A DNA stretch of 64,000 nt from Congeria kusceri (taxonomy: Eukaryota; Mollusca; Bivalvia; Myida; Dreissenidae): contig JAPFQT010000369.1 of assembly GCA_027627225.1 (NCBI GenBank), positions 62,001 to 126,000 of the forward strand. Direction: 5' to 3'. How positions within the stretch are numbered: position 1 is the stretch's first letter; each line of letters begins with the position of its first letter. Position numbers and translations under genes: made by a program. Positions 31,331-40,733 of the stretch are shown here, in pieces. Under the pieces are notes generated by a model. The model was not told the DNA's origin. It worked only from the letters and a program-made list of their open reading frames with translations, and made no database searches.

Positions 31331-33067
31331 TTGCGTCCGAGAGCGAACAAGATTCGCTATGTAGACCTGTTACGGGTTCCTGCTCCATCAAAAGTCCATC
31401 CCGACTTACTTACGAACAAGGTCTATGTCCCCGCCCTACTCCAGTCTATGATGTCCTCTGAAAATAGAAAGCATAGGTTAAGAAGTGATAAATGTAGGGG
31501 CGACTTGGTAATTGACGGCAGTGCTTCCATAAAGTGGGGCTTAGGCTGGGAGGAAAGGTTAAAATGTACAAGATGCAGATATGTAGGCAAGCATTATAAG
31601 CTTTACAATGAGGTTCCATCAAGTACCAGGGGCAGAAAGGCAGCTCAGATCAATGTAGGCTTCCAAATAGGTGTTGCAAGTACTTCTATTGGGAACACAG
31701 GTTCCCGCAGAATTCTCAACACAACCAATATCATTGCTCCCTCTCCACTTGCTATGCAAAAACAAGCAAATAAGGTCAATACTGCCCTTAAATCCCTAAA
31801 TGAGAGAAGCATGTACCAGATTAGAGAAAACTTAGTTGCTGAAAATGCCAAAATTGGTCAAAAAGATCCCTCTAAGGTAAATGTTGAAGGGGACACTTGC
31901 TACAACAATCCAATTTTTAACTCTGACGCGACACCCTTTCAAGCCGGAACTATTGCCATAAGCACTATGTGTGAAAACAATACCAGAAACAAGCAAATTG
32001 TAGGGGTACAAGTAGCAAATAAACTATGCAGGACTGCATCAATGCTTAGGAATAAGGGTAAACCTGTTCAGTGCCCCAATCATAGGGGGCATTGTTCTGC
32101 AAATGTTTCAGAGAGGGAACCAATAGGTGATGAAGGCAAATGGAATAGGTTGTTAGGTGACCAGATCTCTAAGGACATCAAAATAGCAAATTTCACTTGT
32201 GATGGGGACAGTAGGGCATTCCAAGGTGTTCGTAACTCTCATGGTCACAATGTGGGTCATCTTAAGGATCTGAGGCACCTAGGCAACTCGCTGAAGCGCG
32301 AGCTCAACAAAGCGCCTTTCTCAAAGGGCATGCTCAAGGGTCATTCCAAGTCTAATATCAGGAGTCGGTTCGCTCTCTCGGTCAAAGCTAGGTGTATGGC
32401 TGAGCTTAAAGCTGCCCACAATAAACACCAGGGTGACATCAAGGTTCTAAAGAAGGTCATGGTTGATGTAATCGCAACCATTGTTCTATGCTTCAGTGGT
32501 TACTGCGGTACTCATTGTGCAAAGTACAGTTATGTCTGTGCTGGTACAAATAGGCAAGCTAAGAATTTCATGCCAGACAATGTCAAGGTTAAAATGGTTG
32601 ACAGTGACCAACAAGTCCTTAAAAAATGCATTGAAATGGTTTTAGGTCCAGCTGCTCTTGACGCTACCAAACTTTTAACCACAACCCAAAAAAGTGAAGC
32701 AGTAAACAGGTCGTACCAAGCTGTCAATCCTAAAACTGTGACTTTCTCACGCAACTGTGTAGGTCGAATTCACGGGCAGGTTCACAAATTAAACAATGGC
32801 TATGCTGACTCTGTAATTGCAAAAACCACTGAACTAAATGCTAACCTTACCCAGGGGTCAAAGATTATTAAGCAGATAGCATATGAGGACCGCAACGACC
32901 TTAACCGAAAGCAAACATCCGCTACCAACAAAGCACGAGCTTTACGTGCCAGGACGCGGAATTATCGATACAAACTGCATGAGGAATTACACTACGGCAA
33001 GGGCATGAGTGACCCCAAACCTGATTATGACAGTCTTCCACACCTTAAGCATCATAAATATGCTTAG
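31331..33067 (+). CDS. Mutator-like DDE transposase, main frame, unit 9 (array edge)
   Basis: Identical to the unit 2 protein. The N-terminal frame is at 31113-31304. It lies inside the candidate complete element at the right edge of the array. Confidence 0.75.
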   Translation: MRPRANKIRYVDLLRVPAPSKVHPDLLTNKVYVPALLQSMMSSENRKHRLRSDKCRGDLVIDGSASIKWGLGWEERLKCTRCRYVGKHYKLYNEVPSSTRGRKAAQINVGFQIGVASTSIGNTGSRRILNTTNIIAPSPLAMQKQANKVNTALKSLNERSMYQIRENLVAENAKIGQKDPSKVNVEGDTCYNNPIFNSDATPFQAGTIAISTMCENNTRNKQIVGVQVANKLCRTASMLRNKGKPVQCPNHRGHCSANVSEREPIGDEGKWNRLLGDQISKDIKIANFTCDGDSRAFQGVRNSHGHNVGHLKDLRHLGNSLKRELNKAPFSKGMLKGHSKSNIRSRFALSVKARCMAELKAAHNKHQGDIKVLKKVMVDVIATIVLCFSGYCGTHCAKYSYVCAGTNRQAKNFMPDNVKVKMVDSDQQVLKKCIEMVLGPAALDATKLLTTTQKSEAVNRSYQAVNPKTVTFSRNCVGRIHGQVHKLNNGYADSVIAKTTELNANLTQGSKIIKQIAYEDRNDLNRKQTSATNKARALRARTRNYRYKLHEELHYGKGMSDPKPDYDSLPHLKHHKYA

Positions 33068-33243
33068 TTGATTGTGTACCTGATAATAAATTGTTATTAT
33101 TACCTGTTTTGGCATAAGAGACCTCTAACAAGTGGCCCTCGCGTCAGCATCAGGCGTTCCTCTACCTGAAAAAGGCAAAAATACCCAATAGAAATAGATA
33201 TAAAATGAAAAAAAACATGCATTTATGTATTTTAAGTGTATTT

Positions 33244-33666
33244 CTATGAATAAAAGGAAGTGATAAAGCTTGTTGTATTCATGTTTTTACCAAATATGCA
33301 GGCTGGCTCAGTTCCATGCCCGCTGCACTGTCCGAACTGTAAACATGTCCGCCGTTCCATGTTGGTGGAATGGGGCTCTATGTTTAAATGTTCAGGCTTA
33401 ACACACAAGCTATTGTTGCATAAGTGGCTCACAGAGTCCCTGGCGTTCAATTCTGACTTCATGTAGCGCATTAACGCTACACGGTGAACCAAGTATGTCT
33501 CTGATTTTATGTCCGAAGGCAATTTAGCCCTCATTCGGCCATAATAGGGTAAGGAACTATTTGAAATACAACCATTCCAGATCAAACAATCTGAATTGAT
33601 GCATTTAATGCACTTATTTTCTACTCTTTTGCTCAGAAATGACCAAAAATCTGCTTTCTCATCCAT
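33244..33666 (-). CDS. His-Me finger endonuclease-like protein, unit 9 (array edge)
   Basis: Identical protein to unit 1. The edge module (33711-34185) is on its 5' side, followed by unique host DNA. Confidence 0.85.
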   Translation of the reverse strand: MDEKADFWSFLSKRVENKCIKCINSDCLIWNGCISNSSLPYYGRMRAKLPSDIKSETYLVHRVALMRYMKSELNARDSVSHLCNNSLCVKPEHLNIEPHSTNMERRTCLQFGQCSGHGTEPACIFGKNMNTTSFITSFYS

Positions 33667-33710
33667 ATTTTGCACTTGCAGACGATATTTTATTTTAACC
33701 CAAAGTCAGT

Positions 33711-34185
33711 TTAGGTCACAATATACTAAAAGATTTCCTTAACAAATTCAATGTAAAAGCAATAAATTCAACAAAAAATAAACTCAACATTTTGCGCGTA
33801 GAGACCCTCATAACCATACCTTTTCTTAAAGAGCATTCCGAGCCGAATTGATTTAGACAATAAAAAAGATAGGTCATGTGATATGTAAGAAAGAACTCGA
33901 CGCGAATCAAAGTTCACTGTTTTACGGCCATCTTTTTACCGGCTACTCTCCAGTTGAAGGTATACTGCCAACTGTCAAAGTCTCGTCATGTAGTCTCCAA
34001 CCTTCAAGCGAAACAGTGAATTTTTAGTACACAACAATGTTTTTCCTACCACACGTACAAAGAAATATTCAAAAATAAAGTCATGGCAAGTGACTATACA
34101 GAAAATTGTGTCTTCAAATAAATGGTGTTGATTTATTTAGAGAGTATAGCATTGCACACCTGAAATATTTAGTATACTGTAACCT
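33711..34185 (+). repeat. 475 bp terminal module, copy 9, at the array edge
   Basis: This is the last module. Homology to the array stops exactly at its right inverted repeat (34185), and unique AT-rich DNA follows. Confidence 0.92.
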
Positions 34186-35891
34186 TGTTGCTGCAAAAAT
34201 TTGTTGATTGAAAAGACTTTTGAAGCCGTGTTGGTCCTTAATGTAAGACAATTTAGTGTTATTAGTGTCATTTATGTACAATTCTCTTTTTCCACTGGAC
34301 CACTGTTCATAATGGAAAACTTACTACAGTTTTTACCCTCTAGATTCATACTTAATGTCGGTTCATATTATATACGTTAGGTTTTATCATGTGTCAGTAT
34401 GTTCTCTACACGTGCATCTTCTAAGAAACATGCCCATTTTGATTACTTTAACATTCATTTGAGGTGAAATGTTCACCTTTAGGCTTCTTTGTTTACTTAT
34501 TTAGTATTTTGGCTATATTTTGCTCGGTAACATTACATTGACAGTTAAAAGTCTATTATTAATGTGAAACTGGGATTAAACGCATTTGCTATCTATTCTG
34601 ATTATCATATTTACGTGTCTTGTCAAATTAATTGTCAAGTTATATATTTCATCCGTTCATTTTGTTACAGCTTTTCGCGATAATAAACCAATGAAGAAAC
34701 TAGTTGCTGCGTTCTGGTACAGATACAGTGCCATCCCTGGGTAGGGAATTAATGTGCAGTTATTCCATGTAGAAACTTACAAAGCTAGTAGTTATATGAC
34801 CAATATTTTACATTCTAGTTACTATATGCCATTGTTCTATTCTTTTATCTAGGCTCTCATAAATTATTAATTATTTCATGGGCAGTTTGAGACAGTATAG
34901 AACATTGGGAAATTCCATTTAATTGTGAAAATGTTTAGAGAAACTGTAAATTTGGCTGAAATTCAGGATGTACAGTACAGCTCTAGCGAAATAGATATTT
35001 TACTTGCTGTCACAGAGTCGGAATGTTAGATGCTAGTAATTACTTGGCGAATCTAAGTGGAGTAATGCTGAGTGGTAGCTGATAATCGCCCAAAATCCTG
35101 CAGAGTTACGAGAACATGTACAACTGATAGACAACTATTTTATATGTTTGTGCAATACACAGCTTTACTTCACGTCCACTTGCCTCTCATTCAGAACCGA
35201 GGGGGCTCAATACATATACAGGGCTTTTTAGGGCCAGTTTATTTTTCCCGTATATTTGCATTAAAATTCCCCTCAGATACTGAAATAATTTGACCAAAAT
35301 CGGACAAAAATTGATTAAAATAAAGGCATTTTCTTAAACAATCCCAGCATTTTTTCATCAAACCAAGTGCATAATCTAAGTTATCATTTGTAGCAAAGCA
35401 ATTCATTATTGTTTGATAACGAAGTAGAATATGAACATCTAATAATGCTTTTCTGTAAACAATAATTCCCCTTTTGCCGTATCATTCCCCATCTGAAGGG
35501 CCCTGCCACCTTTCCCCTTAACATGAAAAAAACACTGCATATACATGCTAATTTGTTATCAGAAGGTAAATCAGCTAAATGACATTAACAAAATTGTTGC
35601 AGCTGGCAAAAAATAAACCAGAAGGTTATATTAAACCTGACAAGGACATATGATTCTGCATGGAGTGACATTGCTTGGAAATCATACATTAAAAAAACCT
35701 CAGATAATTCAAATTGTAATTAAAACCTTTGTAGTTCGAAGTGTGTAGACTAAAAAATATTTTTGACCACCTTCATAGATGTATATTACTTTATAATCGT
35801 ACATGGCACAGATGTACGTTTGTGAGTTTCCTAGACTTTCGAGCTTGATTGAAGCGAAGAGATACATGTACCATTAATCCTTGGATTTCAG
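34186..35891. other. Unique AT-rich flank of the array
   Basis: No sequence shared with the array, no recognisable gene and no obvious repeat. The longest frame is 73 codons and looks random. The final bases form the pyrimidine-rich approach to the splice acceptor at 35890-35891. Confidence 0.5.
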
Positions 35892-36026
35892 AACCTGAAG
35901 GGATTCGCAAGGCGCAAATACGTCAGGAATGTAGAGACCCTGTGCTGACAGAATGGGCTAAACCTGTTGCTAAAAAAATGGCCTACGGGCATTCTCCATC
36001 CAAGATCTGCCTTTTTGAACATTACA
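35892..36026 (+). CDS. Candidate internal exon of an unrecognised host gene
   Basis: The segment lies between an acceptor (GGATTTCAG, ending 35891) and a strong donor (GTAAGA from 36027). It is exactly 135 nt, phase 1 at both ends, and open. The peptide is protein-like, with DPVLTEWAKPVAKKMAYGHS followed by PSKICLFEHY. It joins in phase to the candidate last exon at 37072, completing a Ser codon. I do not recognise the protein. Upstream exons are not evident in the flank, so the start of the gene may lie beyond the array or be lost. Confidence 0.45.
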
Positions 36027-36164
36027 GTAAGACATATGTTCATTGTTTTTTAATTTCTATGTTTGTAGGAGGCAACATTTTAGTAAATAAAAAACTCCTT
36101 AAGTTTAATGTTGAATTGTAACAAATAGTCTTTTCAGTATCATAAGGTAAGATAAACACTGCTG

Positions 36165-36915
36165 GTTATGCCTCCCATCGAAGATGGCGTGGTATATTGG
36201 TTTGCTAATGTCGGTCGGTAAGTCTGTCGGTTGGTCTGTCTGTAGAACACTTTCGTTTCCACTCTCTAATTCCAGCAGTTTTCATCCAGTCTTCACCAAA
36301 CTTAAAGAAAATGTTTGCAGGCATAATATCTAGTTCAAGTCGATAACTAGCCAAATTGCTTGAGGAAATGATGAGTTATGGCTCTTGAATTATCTGAAAT
36401 TGACCTTTTCAGCCGTTTTTGCTCTCCATGTCTAACAGTTGTCATTTGATCTTAACCAAACTTAATAAACATATTTGTGATAATAATGTCTAGGTCAAGT
36501 TTGAAAATCAGCCGAATCACCCAAGGAATAATGCAGTTATGGCCCTTGAATTAAATCTAAAATTGTCCTTGTTAGCTTTTTCCACTCTCTCTCCAACAGT
36601 TTTCATCTGATCTTTACCAAACTTCATGAAGTGTAACAATAATATCTTGGCTAAGTTCGATAACCAGCCAAATCCACCAAGGAATTGCTGAGTTATTGTT
36701 CTTGAATTATCTAAAATTAGCCGTTTTAGTCCTTTAAGCCATTTTTGGTCTATGTTGTACAGTTTTCATCCGATATTTGCCAAACGTCTTGAAAATCTTT
36801 TTATTATATGTAATATCTTGGTAAAGTTTAATGGCCAGCCAAATCACCCAGGAATAGTGGAGTTATGGCCCTTGAATTATCTGACATTGGGCATTATTGC
36901 CGTTTCTGCTCTCTA
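36165..36915 (+). repeat. Dispersed repeat with ~160-173 bp sub-repeats
   Basis: Starts with a CCTCCCATCGAAGATGG-type block and a TCTGTC-rich stretch, then carries four imperfect sub-repeats. Their CAGTT landmarks are near 36280, 36440, 36602 and 36774, each followed by a line like 'gagttatggcccttgaatta'. The same family recurs at 52335-52900. This is a style of repeat seen in bivalve introns and flanks. Confidence 0.7.
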
Positions 36916-36952
36916 GAAACTGTAATGAACTATAATTGCTATTGCGCTACTG

Positions 36953-36955
<3 letters not shown>

Positions 36956-36991
<36 letters not shown>

Positions 36992-36992
36992 A
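36956..36992 (+). repeat. (GAT)n microsatellite
   Basis: An uninterrupted GAT run of about a dozen copies, lying in the presumed intron before the acidic exon. Confidence 0.9.
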
Positions 36993-37071
36993 AAAACAAT
37001 GCAATATTAAGTATACTACTGAAACTGCTGCTGCTGGTGTGCACACTATTCAGATATCCATCTACTTACAG

Positions 37072-37188
37072 GCGAAGAAGCAGTGACCAGTATAAAGCAC
37101 TCCAGCACCAGATGATGACGATGATTATGAAGAGGAGGAGGATGACAATTATGACAGTGATGACAGGCAGAAGAAGGAGCGTGACTAG
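37072..37188 (+). CDS. Candidate last exon with an acidic tail
   Basis: The acceptor is TCTACTTACAG ending 37071. Entered in the phase left by 35892-36026, it reads SEEAVTSIKHSSTR and then hits a stop. One base over, the frame reads on as PAPDDDDDYEEEEDDNYDSD and then RQKKERD before a TAG at 37186-37188. One extra A in the AAA run near 37095-37097 would connect the two. The acidic run with a Lys/Arg-rich end looks like a genuine C-terminal tail. The missing base could be a sequencing error, a pseudogene lesion or a different splice. Confidence 0.35.
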
Positions 37189-37904
37189 GCGTTCTTCACC
37201 TGATGGCACTGTTTGTTCCCGCCCCCCCCCTTTCCCCTCAAATGCCAGGGTCATGACTGGGAGGAAGAACTGTAAGTAGTCCAGTTTGTGAATACGGATC
37301 TGTAAGTAATAGTGCTATCATACCAGAGCCCGTCAGTTCTAATTACACAAGGTCCTCAACACGACCAGGCGGTCAACACTAATACCACGCACACCATCCT
37401 TCGTCATCCCTTGTGCTTCATGTCAAATCAGTTCATAGGGCACAGCTTTTGCGTATCCGGTGCATCTTATAATACGGTATGAAGCTAGTACCATGCTAAC
37501 ACCATGTCCATGTCCACATCAACCTTGTCATATATATATATGTTGCAACGCTCTATCGTATATCATTGTTTTCTCATTGAATTTTGATGTAGAGGCATTA
37601 TTTTACGTTGCTCCACCGCTGATGCAGTGCTGAAGCACTACGTACGTAGGAAATGGACAGAAATGACTTCATTAGCGTTGTGAACTCGTACACAAATCTG
37701 ATACTGACTTGTAGCAGTCCTGAGCATGTCTTTATGGTAACACAGAGATTTCCAAATGAGCGCATTGCACATGCGTAGAACCAATGGGAAGAAAGCGCTG
37801 CATTAAGTCCCCATGTAGGTACATTCATAAAGTCCTTACTGCGTCATTAATACATCATAAACGCGCTTCAACTGTTACAAATACATCATAAAAAGGTTCA
37901 TGCT
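37189..37904. other. No gene seen; C-run and short TA-run
   Basis: Contains a run of C near 37221-37230 and an ATATATAT stretch near 37531-37542. Open frames are short and unrecognised. Confidence 0.4.
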
Positions 37905-39109
37905 ACGTCCTTGTTTTTCCACGTCCTCACTACGCAAGTCCCTGATGCATATCCCTTGGTCCTCAACTTGTCAAAGGCCGTCCTCACCACGTCCTCACTA
38001 CGCAAGGTCCCTGATGCATATCCCTTGGTCCTCAACATGTCAAAGGCCGTCCTCACCACGTCCTCACTACGCAAGGTCCCTGATGCATATCCCTTGGTCC
38101 TCAACATGTCAAAGGCCGTCCTCACCACCTCCTCACTACGCAAGGTCCCTGATGCATATCCCTTGGTCCTCAACATGTCAAAGGCCGCCCTCACCACCTC
38201 CTCACTACGCAAGGTCCCTGATGCATATCCCTTGGTCCTCAACTTGTCAAAGGCCGTCCTCACCACCTCCACACTACACAAGGTCCCTGATGCATATCCC
38301 TTGGTCCTCAACTTGTCAAAGGCCGCCCTCACCACCTCCTCACTACGCAAGGTCCCTGATGCATATCCCTTGGTCCTCAACATGTCAAAGGCCGTCCTCA
38401 CCACGTCCTCACTACGCAAGGTCCCTGAGGCATATCCCTTGGTCCTCAACATGTCAAAGGCCGTCCTCACCATCTCCTCACTACGCAAGGTCCCTGATGC
38501 ATATCCCTTGGTCCTCAACTTGTCAAAGGCCGCCGTCACCAACTCCGCACTACGCAAGGTCCCTGATGCATATGCCGTGGTCCTCAACATGTCAAAGGCC
38601 GTCCTCACCACCTCCTCACTACGCAAGGTCCCTGATGCATATCCCTTGGTCCTCCACTTGTCAAAGGCCGCCCTCACCACCTCCTCACTACGCAAGGTCC
38701 CTGATGCATATCCCTGGGTCCTCAACTTGTCAAAGGCCGTCCTCACCACCTCCTCACTACGCAAGGTCCCTGATGCATATCCCTTGGTCCTCAACTTGTC
38801 AAAGGCCGCCATCACCACGCCCTCATTACGCAAGGTCCCTGTTGCATATCCCTTGGTCCTCAACATGTCAAAGGCCGTCCTCACCACCTCCTCACTACGC
38901 AAGGTCCCTGATGCATATCCCTTGGTCCTCAACTTGTCAAAGGCCGCCCTCACCACCTCCTCACTACGCAAGGTCCCTGATGCATATCCCTTGGTCCTCA
39001 ACTTGTCAAAGACCGCCCTCACCACCTCCTCACTACGCAAGGTCCCTGATGCATATCCCTTGGTCCTCAACATGTCAAAGGCCGTCCTCACTACCTCCTC
39101 ACTACGCAA
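37898..39109 (-). CDS. Possible repeat protein of 23 aa units, main part
   Basis: 403 codons read leftward, with about 17 copies of a 23-residue unit (RSEEVVRTAFDMLRTKGYAS plus GTL), ending GTCVVRTWKNKDVA just past the array. The open frame continues rightward of 39109 to the one-base slip near 39300. Variation is E/D, T/A, M/K and K/E at fixed positions. The unit looks like a charged amphipathic helix with a YASGTL turn. No family is recognised. The plus strand is equally open, so translation is unproven. No splice sites or promoter were found. Confidence 0.3.
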   Translation of the reverse strand: MRSEEVVRTAFDMLRTKGYASGTLRSEEVVRAVFDKLRTKGYASGTLRSEEVVRAAFDKLRTKGYASGTLRSEEVVRTAFDMLRTKGYATGTLRNEGVVMAAFDKLRTKGYASGTLRSEEVVRTAFDKLRTQGYASGTLRSEEVVRAAFDKWRTKGYASGTLRSEEVVRTAFDMLRTTAYASGTLRSAELVTAAFDKLRTKGYASGTLRSEEMVRTAFDMLRTKGYASGTLRSEDVVRTAFDMLRTKGYASGTLRSEEVVRAAFDKLRTKGYASGTLCSVEVVRTAFDKLRTKGYASGTLRSEEVVRAAFDMLRTKGYASGTLRSEEVVRTAFDMLRTKGYASGTLRSEDVVRTAFDMLRTKGYASGTLRSEDVVRTAFDKLRTKGYASGTCVVRTWKNKDVA

Positions 39110-39576
39110 GGTCCCTGATGCATATCCCTTGGTCCTCTACATGTCAAAGGCCGTCCTCACCACCTCCTCACTACGCAAGGTCCCTGATGCATATCCCTTG
39201 GTCCTCAACATGTCAAAGACCGTCCTCACCACCTCCTCACTACGCAAGGTCCCTGATGCATATCCCTCAGTCCTCAACATGTCAAAGGCCATCCTCACCT
39301 GTCCTCACTACGCAAGGTCCCTGATGCATATCCCTCAGTCCTCAACATGTCAAAGGCCGTCCTCACCACGTCCTCACTACGCAAGGTCCCTGATGCATAT
39401 CCCTCAGTCCTCAACTTGTCAAAGGCCGTCCTCACCACGTCCTCACTACGCAAGGTCCCTGATGCATATCCCTCTGTCCTCAACATGTCAAAGGCCGTCC
39501 TCACCACGTCCTCACTACGCAAGGTCCCTGATGCATATCCCTCAGTCCTCAACTTGTCAAAGGCCGTCCTCACCGT
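37905..39576 (-). repeat. 69 bp minisatellite, about 24 copies, open on both strands
   Basis: The landmark ATGCAT recurs every 69 bp from 37945 to 39531 (24 landmarks; the total is one base short because of a deletion near 39297-39303). Units differ at a few recurring positions (ATG/TTG, GTC/GCC, ACG/ACC, TTGG/TCAG/TCTG), which mix in a mosaic fashion as in unequal exchange. As 69 is divisible by three, long frames stay open on both strands. Confidence 0.95.
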
Positions 39577-39600
39577 GTCCTCGCAGTACGTGGTAGACAT
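39295..39600 (-). CDS. Possible repeat protein, N-terminal part (shifted frame)
   Basis: 101 codons read leftward from an ATG exactly at the array edge (39598-39600). It opens MSTTYCEDTVRTAFDKLRTE and runs through four 23-aa units, all with the TEG form. It stops at the one-base deletion near 39297-39303, after which the frame of 37898-39109 takes over. The Met at one edge and the stop just beyond the other suggest one protein of about 560 aa broken by one base. Confidence 0.3.
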   Translation of the reverse strand: MSTTYCEDTVRTAFDKLRTEGYASGTLRSEDVVRTAFDMLRTEGYASGTLRSEDVVRTAFDKLRTEGYASGTLRSEDVVRTAFDMLRTEGYASGTLRSEDR

Positions 39601-39639
39601 CGTAAGGACGGGCTCTGGTGTGATAGCGGTATAAACGTT

Positions 39640-40420
39640 GATGTCACATTTGCATTATTTTTACATTGAACTCACAATCACAAGATCAGAAGGCGGACAC
39701 CTACACCACTGCAAATCTGCAATCATGTAGACATTGTACATTTAAGAACTGTTACAATACTTCACTGATTTAAGAGTAACACAGAGACTGAAATGAATTT
39801 GCAATTTATAGAACTTACCAATAACATTGAAACATAAATGAATTTGCTAATGACAGTGATTTCAGTCAAATCCTTATAAGTTGAAACTTGCTATTTGCAA
39901 ATTCTTGTTTGCTCGAATTTTGTTTCAAGTACCAACTGTTCTGCAATATATTTTCATATAAATTTCTTTTGTTTGGCTCAAATTTTCTGTTCTATTTTCG
40001 GATGGCTCTAGGTGTATGTCCTGGTCCCGGTCTCATTTTTCCTTCTATAAATTGTGTGTTTGGAGTAAAGTCGTGTCCAATCGCTAATTGATAAAATGAC
40101 CAGGCTAGTGTCCAGTGGAGAATATAGGATTTTTGGCTTCAAATCTTTCACACATTCATATATTATGGTCTGTCCAAAATTAATTCCCAAATTTTACCAC
40201 TTATGGTAAAAACCACAAGGTTTGTAGAAAACTTCATTGCAGATTATATTGGTATAAATACTGCGTGCAATTCTAGTCAAAAGAAGAGTTATATTGTTTA
40301 TTATATACGTATTATTTTGTTAAGTTCTCTTCCATAAATATTGCACATCTATGCAAAACAAATTTTAATTGAGCCAAACTAGTCGTCAGTCAATCACCTA
40401 AAACAGTCTGCATGTTTAAA
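39640..40420. other. No gene seen
   Basis: AT-rich sequence. Frames of 60-67 codons are present on both strands, but none looks like protein. Confidence 0.4.
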
Positions 40421-40426
40421 TACTCT

Positions 40427-40613
40427 TTAGTCAGGAGGTTTGGGAGAAACAGATGCAATGATGTCTGAAAACAGTTTCTGGCTAGCTGAAAGTTTTGATG
40501 GCTCAAAGTTTTTGTGCTTTGAGGTAATAGAGTCGACTGTACCAGATGTTCTATTCAATGACGTCTTATTTTCAGTTACCATCGTGATAAAATGTCTAGC
40601 CTGTTCCTGGCGT
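40427..40613 (-). CDS. Possible minus-strand last exon, unrecognised
   Basis: The leftward frame ends FSDIIASVSPKPPD then TAA (40427-40429) and is open upstream, with a hydrophilic, Lys/Ser-rich composition (NFEPSKLSASQKL). An acceptor-like TAGCAG lies near 40613. It overlaps a plus-strand exon candidate, and only one of the two is likely to be real. Confidence 0.2.
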
Positions 40614-40733
40614 TCACCTGCTACTCTGATGCGATGCCATCCCTGGCCGTGCTGGTCAGGCCATCTGGAAGAACACAACCAGTACCTCCGGAGTGACCAC
40701 AGGCCAGCGACCATCCCTTCAGTCTACACATTG
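40576..40733 (+). CDS. Exon-like segment, unrecognised
   Basis: 158 nt between a good acceptor (TCTTATTTTCAG) and a good donor (TTG/GTAAGG). No frame is fully convincing. One reads SLFLAFTCYSDAMPSLAVLV and RPSG, then stops after PVPPE. A second takes over as NTTSTSGVTTGQRPSLQSTH, so a one-base shift may be present. A third is open throughout. It could be a decayed exon. Confidence 0.25.

Larger units (their letters stand above)
1..34185 (+). repeat. Head-to-tail array of a two-gene mobile element, nine cores
   Basis: Bases 1 onward recur at 3791, 7581, 11371 and so on, so the period is 3790 bp. Cores of 3315 bp lie at 75-3389, 3865-7179, 7655-10969, 11445-14759, 15235-18549, 18550-21864, 22340-25654, 26130-29444 and 30396-33710. 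A 475 bp module separates them, except that none lies between cores 5 and 6 and two lie between cores 8 and 9. By eye only a handful of substitutions occur in 34 kb: 2741 (T against G elsewhere), 7549 (A against G), 15583 (T against A) and 26297 (A against G). The left end of the array is outside the window. The near identity means recent amplification, ongoing homogenisation, or possibly assembly duplication of a smaller array. Confidence 0.97.
29921..34185 (+). mobile_element. Candidate complete element: module - transposase gene - endonuclease gene - module
   Basis: This 4265 bp stretch starts at a module left end that abuts the right end of another module, and stops at the module right end where unique sequence begins. 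It has the same 475 bp sequence in direct orientation at both ends and two convergent genes inside. In layout it resembles an element with long terminal direct repeats, but there is no reverse transcriptase, integrase or primer-binding site. The right flank begins TGTTGC. The left side is a TTT shared with the preceding module junction, so no target duplication can be shown. Treating it as the complete unit is inference from where the boundaries fall. Confidence 0.5.

Noticed and set aside
1..34185. LTR retrotransposon array sharing LTRs
   Set aside because: The 475 bp module has the position of a shared LTR, but there is no reverse transcriptase, protease, primer-binding site or polypurine tract, and the ends are 18 bp inverted repeats rather than TG..CA.
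1..34185. rDNA-like or host multigene tandem array
   Set aside because: No rRNA or histone-like sequence; both genes are of mobile-element type.
1..34185. Pure assembly artefact
   Set aside because: Private base differences and two different structural junctions argue for real units, though unit count could still be wrong.
36956..37188. GAT microsatellite as part of an acidic coding exon
   Set aside because: The GAT run is followed by TAA and separated from the acidic exon by a splice-acceptor-like sequence, so it is probably intronic.
37905..39576. CRISPR array
   Set aside because: Units are contiguous 69 bp repeats without unique spacers, in a eukaryotic setting.
37911..39596. Plus-strand 474- and 561-codon frames across the minisatellite
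   Set aside because: They follow automatically from a repeat length divisible by three; neither begins or ends at the array edges as neatly as the minus-strand reading.
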